Shown in pieces: positions 58,240 to 64,000 of a stretch of 64,000 bases of DNA. Made by a program: the position numbers and the translations under genes. This DNA comes from Phaeotremella fagi. Taxonomy: Eukaryota > Basidiomycota > Tremellomycetes > Tremellales > Phaeotremellaceae. Position 1 is the first letter of the stretch, and every line of letters starts with the position of its first letter. The stretch is taken from contig BCHU01000006.1 of NCBI GenBank assembly GCA_001599715.1, positions 602,765-666,764 of the forward strand. Direction: 5' to 3'. The notes under the pieces were generated by a model. It ran no database searches. It was given only the letters and a program-made list of their open reading frames with translations, and was not told the origin of the DNA.

Positions 58240-60001
58240 ATGGAATACGACCTTATAATACACAGCGGTAGAATAGTTACGACCTCAATCATTTATGATA
58301 CTTCGACTTGGGTTGGAGTTGCAGATGGGAAGATAAAGACACTTTCGTCAGGTCCTCTTCCACTGAATCGAGCCAAAAAAGTCATAGATGCAGAAGGAGC
58401 ATACATTACGCCGGGAGGGGTCGATACGCACGTCCATCTGAGCCAGGTAAGTTGAAACGACACACACAGAACTTCGGCAGCTGAAACACTTGCAGCTTCA
58501 ACACCCAGCAGGAACCGACACGGGTGATACATTCCTCTCCGGTACCAGATCAGCAATAGCAGGAGGTACAACGACGATCATTGCTTTTGCAAATCAGCGA
58601 AGACAAGATTTATCTCTCCATCCTCTAATTGAAGAATACCATCGTCGTTCAAACCAACAATGCTACACCGATTACGGCTTCCATGTTATTCTGACCAATC
58701 CCACACCTGAGATCCTTGAGAAAGAAATCCCAATTCTGGTCCGAGATGGGATTAGTTCGATAAAGGTGTATATGACTTATGAAGTACGAAAAGTTAATGA
58801 TCGACAGATGCTGGATATTATGATGTGTGCCAGAAAATGGAAGATGACTCTGATGATACATGCTGAGAACGATGACATGGTGAATCTGTGAGTTTGATGT
58901 AGACCCACCCAATCTGATCTTGACAGTGTAATCGAACATCTTCAAGCTAGATCTTTGAATTCTCCACATCATCATGCAGTGGCCAGACCAGTACTTGCGG
59001 AGACAGAAGCGACATTTAGAGCACTTTCACTAGCATCACTTACTGCTTGTCCAATCTTATTTGTTCACGTCTCATCAGCAGCAGCTATGGCTTCCATACG
59101 CGCAGCTCAAACGGAAGGTCAACCAGTCTACGCCGAAACCTGTCCCCAATATCTATTACTACTAGCTGAAGCTATGCGACCCAAGCCTCATGAAGGTGGA
59201 TGCTGTGGAAATTCTATCCCCCTCTCGCCAAATAACTACATAGACGTCGATGAAAACGGTTACGAAGGCGCCAAACTAATATGCTCGCCTCCACTCAGAG
59301 AACATAAAAGTGACTTGGACGCGGTATGGAAAGGTGTAAAGAACGGTACGGTGACGGTTATCTCTAGTGATCATGCTCCTGGGAAATACGATCATCCCAT
59401 GGGAAAGAAAAAAGGTCAAGAGGGTGCTTTGGGAAAGATGGATTTCACGAGGACGCCAAACGGTCTACCTGGTTTGGAAACGAGAATGCCAGTTCTGATG
59501 AGTTACGGTGTGGATCAAAAGAGGAGTGAGTTTCTGATTTAGACTCCAGGTGACATTCTAACGTAACCTTCCTCAGTTCCTATTCAAAGATTCGTTGAAA
59601 TATGCTGTTCTCAACCTGCACGACTCTATGGATTACAGGATCGAAAAGGTGAAATCGCTCCAGGTATGGATGCAGATATAGTGATTTGGTATCCAAATGG
59701 CAAATGTCCAGTAGAATACATCACAAATTCTATTCTTCATCATGATATTGGTAAGTTTCATTTGCCCCATATCCAAGCAAATACTGACAGATTTATGCAA
59801 GATTATACACCTTTTGAAGGTACACCAGTCACCAACTGGCCTCGATACACTTTCCTACGTGGAAGACTGGCTTGGGATAGGGACAACGGTGGATTACTGG
59901 CTGAAGCTGGATGGGGGGAGTTCCAGAAACGAGGGGAATCCGGCCTGAGAGTTGGTGTAGAGGAGGAATCTAGTTATCTCGATAAAGTGGCTGCCTTTTA
60001 G
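58240..60001 (+). CDS. hydantoinase/dihydropyrimidinase-type cyclic amidohydrolase
   Basis: Six exons encode about 530 residues. The amidohydrolase motifs are GGVDTHVHLSQ (first metal pair), SIKVYMTYEV (the carboxylated Lys), LMIHAENDD, ILFVHVSSAAAM and SSDHAPGKYDH (the Asp). YAETCPQYLLL is typical of the dihydropyrimidinase/D-hydantoinase group. The enzyme hydrolyses a cyclic ureide or dihydropyrimidine to the N-carbamoyl acid with two divalent metals. Allantoinase activity is possible but the sequence reads closer to hydantoinases. The last exons end LDKVAAF at TAG 59999-60001. The neighbours are a ureidoglycolate lyase and a PuuE-type allantoinase. Confidence 0.9.
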
Positions 60002-60331
60002 TAGACTAGACGAGGAGATTAATATGTAATCTTTCACGTACTCTGAGCCGAGTGTGTTCCTATTGTAAAATTGAAATCTGACTGAATTGCTGTTTGGGTT
60101 CCAACCAGAATACAGTACCAACAATCCTTTCAGAGCCCTCAGATCTGGGTCACTCTGGACTGTGTCAAAAAAACTAAAATGCCGCAATTCTCCGTGTGAT
60201 TCTGTGGATCTACAGACGGGTTTTCATTCTTGTGTGAATCGGGTGTAAGCGACGAGATCTCTTTTCCCTTTTCACTATCCCAACTTTTTTTCTGTTTTGG
60301 TTTCTGCTCATCTCTCTCCAACTTTACAACA
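60002..60331. other. intergenic, about 330 bp
   Basis: Promoter side of the ureidoglycolate lyase gene. No gene seen. A plus-strand frame entering the next coding exon at 60230 is 5' leader. Confidence 0.4.
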
Positions 60332-61035
60332 ATGACAACCTATCTAGCCAAAGCATTATCACCCTCAGTCATACCCAGTACACTCTCAATAATTTCCCCA
60401 ACACTGACAACAGCAAAAACAAGAATTGGTAATGGTGGAACCTCTACTCGAACGGCTGATATAGTCGAATGCGTGAATAACTATCATCTTGCACCGAGTG
60501 GGATTCCTGGAAGGGCTATCATGAGTTCGTCTCGTAATATACCTAGAAAGGTTTATGAGGATGAATGGAATGGAAAGAAATATCGTTTTGTGGATATCGA
60601 CGTTCTCGAGCGGTATGTGATTGGTTAATACGAACAATTATAGTGTTTGGCTTACTAGATTTCATCATTCGTAGACATCCATTTACTACCCAATCATTCT
60701 CGCCTTTAGGTGGGAAAGCTGACGAGGACAAACAATATCTTGTGATTGTTGCTGATGGGTTGAAGACTGAGGATAAACCAGACTTAAGCACTTTGAAGGC
60801 GTTCACCGTGAAAGGTAACGAGGGTGTATGCTATAAAGAGAATGCTTGGCATGCACCTATGTGTGTTCTTTCAGAGGTACGTGGGAGTTTCAATAAACGG
60901 GATTCAAAGCTCGCTTCATTACTAACCTCTTGCATTTAGACTACCGACTTTTCCATCTTTCAATTTGGTAACGGTGTAGCCGCTGAGGATTGTGAGATAG
61001 TAACCTTAGATCAACCAGTTCGTATTGCATTTTAA
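60332..61035 (+). CDS. DAL3: ureidoglycolate lyase (AllA/Dal3 type)
   Basis: Three exons encode about 195 residues. Motifs are HPFTTQSFSPLGG (the T-Q-x-F/x-P-L-G signature), QYLVIVADGLKTEDKPDLS, KAFTVKGNEGVCYKENAWH and SETTDFSIFQFGNG. This is the order seen in AllA-type cupins, where H-A-P replaces the usual W-H-x-P spacing. The enzyme splits ureidoglycolate into glyoxylate and urea, the last step of allantoin breakdown. The N-terminal 80 residues carry HLAPSGIPGRAIMSSSRNIP, which is longer than in bacterial AllA. The joints (CG|GTATGT...CGTAG and GAG|GTACGT...TTTAG) are clear. It sits between the hydantoinase and the allantoinase genes. Confidence 0.87.
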
Positions 61036-61084
61036 GTTAACACACACACATATGCATGGATACAACTACAAAAAGAAATAAGTT

Positions 61085-62383
61085 TTATGAGCTCGGTTGA
61101 TAAGGATGAGTTTTTATCCAATGATCAGCAATCTCTTCTCTGGTAGCATACCAAACCCCCTCTTTGGTTTTAACATGTTCAAAGAAAGCTCTTAAACCAG
61201 CCAATCTAGCTGGTCGACCAACGATTCTAGCGTGTAAACCTATAGACAACATTTTTGGGGAACCTGCACAACCTTCTGCGTAGAGTTCGTCGAAAGCTCC
61301 GATTAGGTAGGACGAGAAATCTTGTGGGGAGATGAATGATTGGTAACCGTTACATTTACAGTCGTTTGTGTCGAGTCTTTATGGGTGTTAGATGGGATTG
61401 TTGTACAGCATTGAAGGACTTGACTTACGTGTAGGGTACGATTAGGAGACCTTCGTCTTTCTTTCCACCTGGTCTTGGGATCCTACCAATCGACAATTTA
61501 GAATGACTTTCTCTTCCAATCGAAACGTAACTCACCAATGTGGTAAATCATCAGAATAATCGTCACTGTAGTATTTCAATTCCAAACCCATCTCCTTGAA
61601 CGTCTGAACGACCAAATTACGAGATCGAGCACCAGCTTTCGAAGCTACCATGCCGTAGTAGAATCCAACAGGAGCTTTCCCTGTTGTATCTTGAATAGCT
61701 ATCAAATTCATCAGCTTTGACACAACCTCTTGGAAAATAAGATAAAGTTTCTCACCCTTGACTGCTTTCTTGATATTCTCAACTTCCTCCTCCTCAGTCC
61801 AACCAGATCGATCAACCCATCTCCAACCATGACTAAAAGAAATTTATCAGTCTCGACCCAAGTATCCAATAATGAAAGTATCTAAAACCTACCTAGCAAT
61901 CTCACAACCCTCCCTATCCAACCATTCCCCAACCTGAGGATTCTGCAACAAAGCCATCCCAATCATATAACTCGTACATCTAACCCCATATTCCTTCAAT
62001 AACCTCAAAATCCGCCATACCCCAGCTCGAGAACCGTACTCATAAAGAGATTCAATGTTGACGTTACGTTCGCCTATCATTTTGGAAACTCCTGGTCCTA
62101 GTTCTGAGGCTACTGATTCAGAGTGTGGGTCACCGTTTAGGATGGAAACTTCGGATCCTTCTTCGCTTGAAGGAGTTAGTTTGTATCAAGGGGTGGGAGG
62201 GCTTACTAGTTCAATACTACTTGGATGGCGATTTTAGCTCCTCCAGGCCATTTTGGACTGTATCTTGTTAGACTATGAACGGTTTACGACGTCAGGGTAT
62301 AGCTGCACTTACTCAGGTGTGTTAGGTCCGTAACCCACAAGATCTCTAGGTCCATAATCAGTGCTGTTAAGTTCAGAAGACAT
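61085..62383 (-). CDS. PuuE-type allantoinase/polysaccharide-deacetylase-fold enzyme
   Basis: About seven exons encode roughly 330 residues. The start at 62383 opens MSSELNSTDYGPRDLVGYGP. Next are KWPGGAKIAIQVVLN with YEEGSE across an intron (the N-Y-E-E-G-S/G-E mark of PuuE proteins), ESLYEYGSRAGVWRILRLLK, EIASHGWRW (the metal/catalytic SHGWRW motif), a PVGFYYGMVAS region and PYTLDTNDCKCNGYQSFISP. PuuE proteins convert allantoin to allantoate with a polysaccharide-deacetylase fold and without the classic amidohydrolase metal site. The stop is TAA 61085-61087. It converges on the ureidoglycolate lyase gene, about 50 bp apart. A chitin deacetylase reading is less likely because there is no signal peptide. 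Confidence 0.88.
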
Positions 62384-62841
62384 TTTGAAAGTGTGCTTTG
62401 AGAAATGATTAGGAGTGGTGAAGGAAATTAGTTCTCTTTTGACGTTGTTGTTCAAGAATAGCAAGAAACATTTTCCACTTTTTTTCCAAAAATGTTTAGA
62501 TGTAATTCCCAAGTTTATCGGGAACTGCCTAAATATTTCCAAATCCCTGATATTGAATTTCATTTGCTGAGACAAAATGCCGATGAATCAATTCATTCGG
62601 GTTCTTTCGGTGGAGTCTACAAGTTACACTCCATGTCATTGGCTACACTTCCTTCTTTATGTACAACAGAGAATGACACGATGCATGTAAATGTTGGTGA
62701 AGAAATGTTGCGATCGTCAGAGATGAACCAACAAATCGTTTCGTAACTCAACCAAACTCCGTAGCCCGGAAATTGTTGACTCGAAATGAAATATGACATT
62801 GTGATAGATCCCAACAATCTACAACTACAATCCGAAAAGTT
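62384..62841. other. intergenic, about 460 bp
   Basis: Promoter side of the allantoinase gene and 3' flank of the peptidase. Contains TGATAG near 62812, a single GATA-type match. Frames here have no support. Confidence 0.4.
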
Positions 62842-64000
62842 CTAACCATGATGCAAACCTCCCCCTCTACCCCATTTCTCATCTAAGAAAGCCGTCATCC
62901 ACTCGAAAAGTTCCCGATTAGCTCCCCGTTTACTAATTCCATGATCACTAACATAGTATTCAACATTAGTTTACATTTCTCAAGCCAAAAAAGCAACAAA
63001 AACGACATACGAATCCGTAAACATCCTAAAATCCCAACCTCTAACATGATTCTGCGTGAATTTATCCAACAGACTTGCTGAATTGGAGAAATGAACGTTA
63101 TCGTCACCTGTACCATGGGCTAATAAGAAATCGACACCGTTAAAAGCTGTTACGTTGTTGACTGCTGATTGGATGTAGCCTTGAGGGTTGGCTTCGGGTG
63201 TTGACATGTATCTCTCGGTGTAGATCGAATCGTAATACATCCAATTTGTCACTTGAGACGATGAATTTCAGTACCTTACGGAGGTGGTTTTTGGGAGTTG
63301 ACTTACCAGGAGCTACTGCCATTCCTAACGTGAATATCCCAGAGTCAGCTTCAAGAGTTTTAGTAGTCATATAACCACCATAACTCTAAAATTTCGTTAG
63401 CCCACACAACACAAAGCAAACTGAATCTCACGTACCCAACCCCAAATCCCAATCTTCTTTTTATCAACATAACGTCTCTTACTCATCTCCCTAGCTCCAG
63501 CAATCTGATCGACCACCTCCCAATGTCCCAAATTATCCATGACTGGATTACGCATTGCGCGTCCTTTAAATCCAGTTCCTCGTCCGTCTACGATCACGAT
63601 GATGTATTTCTTTTCGCACGCTAGGTAGTAGTGCCAATCTCTGTCGAATTTGTTGCTGACCATCTGAGAATTTGGTCCGCCGTATCTGAAGTCCGTCATT
63701 AGTACCAAGTGACTATTCAGAAAAAGGGATAAACGTACACTCTCATCAAAACTGGGTATTTCTTTCTACCAGTTGTGTCGATACCTGGTGGTAAAATCTC
63801 AAGCATATTAAGAGCTAGAATTGGATCAATATATTATCCATCCCCCGGAGTGATACATACTATATCCATCGTTCACAATAGAAGTTCTCGTGACCAAAGG
63901 TCTCATAAATTGCGCCAGCGTGGCATTAAGCTGAGCATTCCCCTCCAGGAGAACATTCAGTCCTGCATCCACATCCAAGATTCAGTTGATAATCCAGAGC
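62842..64000 (-). CDS. dipeptidyl peptidase IV/Dap2-type serine peptidase, 5' part missing
   Basis: Only the C-terminal part is in the window; the gene continues past 64000. Motifs are RVYGGPNSQMVSNKFDRDWH, the catalytic-domain entry, then GIWGWSYGGYMTT (G-W-S-Y-G-G-Y, nucleophile Ser), LLAHGTGDDNVHFSNSASL (Asp) and DHGISKRGANRELFEWM (His). The triad is split over at least three exons. Enzymes of this family cleave dipeptides from X-Pro or X-Ala N-termini in the Golgi (Ste13-like) or vacuole (Dap2-like). Which one this is cannot be told without the membrane anchor. Confidence 0.9.

Noticed and set aside
61085..62383. Chitin or polysaccharide deacetylase annotation
   Set aside because: There is no signal peptide, and the N-Y-E-E-G-x-E and SHGWRW motifs fit PuuE-type allantoinase better.
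1..64000. CRISPR arrays, transposons, tRNA and rRNA genes
   Set aside because: I found none that could be supported. The only tandem array with regular units is the 12-bp minisatellite, which has no spacers.

Overview
The window is nuclear DNA of an intron-rich fungus, most likely a Tremellales-type basidiomycete (Cryptococcus/Kwoniella-like). That placement is an inference. It rests on dense short introns of about 40-75 nt with GT(A/G)AGT donors, several exons in almost every gene, gene spacing of 0.2-1 kb, and recognisable fungal proteins: Atg22, a Cdc3-type septin, Lea1/U2A', Ynd1-type apyrase, mitochondrial L7/L12 and a Zn2Cys6 factor. I saw no transposon, CRISPR array, rRNA gene or clear tRNA gene.

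Layout. 0.3-12.3 kb: four minus-strand members of an unrecognised paralogous family (family A), interrupted by one plus-strand gene of unknown function and one small secreted protein. A 12-bp minisatellite flanked by a perfect 15-bp inverted repeat lies at the left edge. 12.7-24.3 kb: housekeeping block with ATG22, a GPI-anchored surface protein, a damaged-looking secreted-protein gene, a MAPEG membrane enzyme, an acyl-protein thioesterase, LEA1 and septin CDC3. 25-30.1 kb: a BTB-like gene, an unknown gene whose 3' exon has no methionine, and two tandem secreted paralogs. 30.5-42.6 kb: a D-2-hydroxyacid dehydrogenase, mitochondrial L12, a roadblock-type dynein light chain, Golgi apyrase, and a very large disordered protein with a conserved-looking C-terminal domain.

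43.1-51.2 kb: a fifth family A member, two small divergent genes that resemble each other, and a tandem triplet of another unrecognised family (family C) with SUMO-interaction-like motifs. 51.4-62.4 kb: a catabolic cluster for purine/pyrimidine/hydantoin nitrogen. It contains an NCS1 nucleobase/allantoin-type permease, an Rch1/SLC10A7-like transporter, a Zn2Cys6 regulator, a hydantoinase/dihydropyrimidinase, ureidoglycolate lyase and a PuuE-type allantoinase. Together these could import a cyclic ureide or base, open the ring and release urea and glyoxylate under a local regulator. 62.8-64 kb: the 3' part of a dipeptidyl peptidase IV-type gene running off the right edge.

Exon joints described below were worked out by hand from splice signals, reading phase and paralog comparison. 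Joints not described should be treated as approximate.
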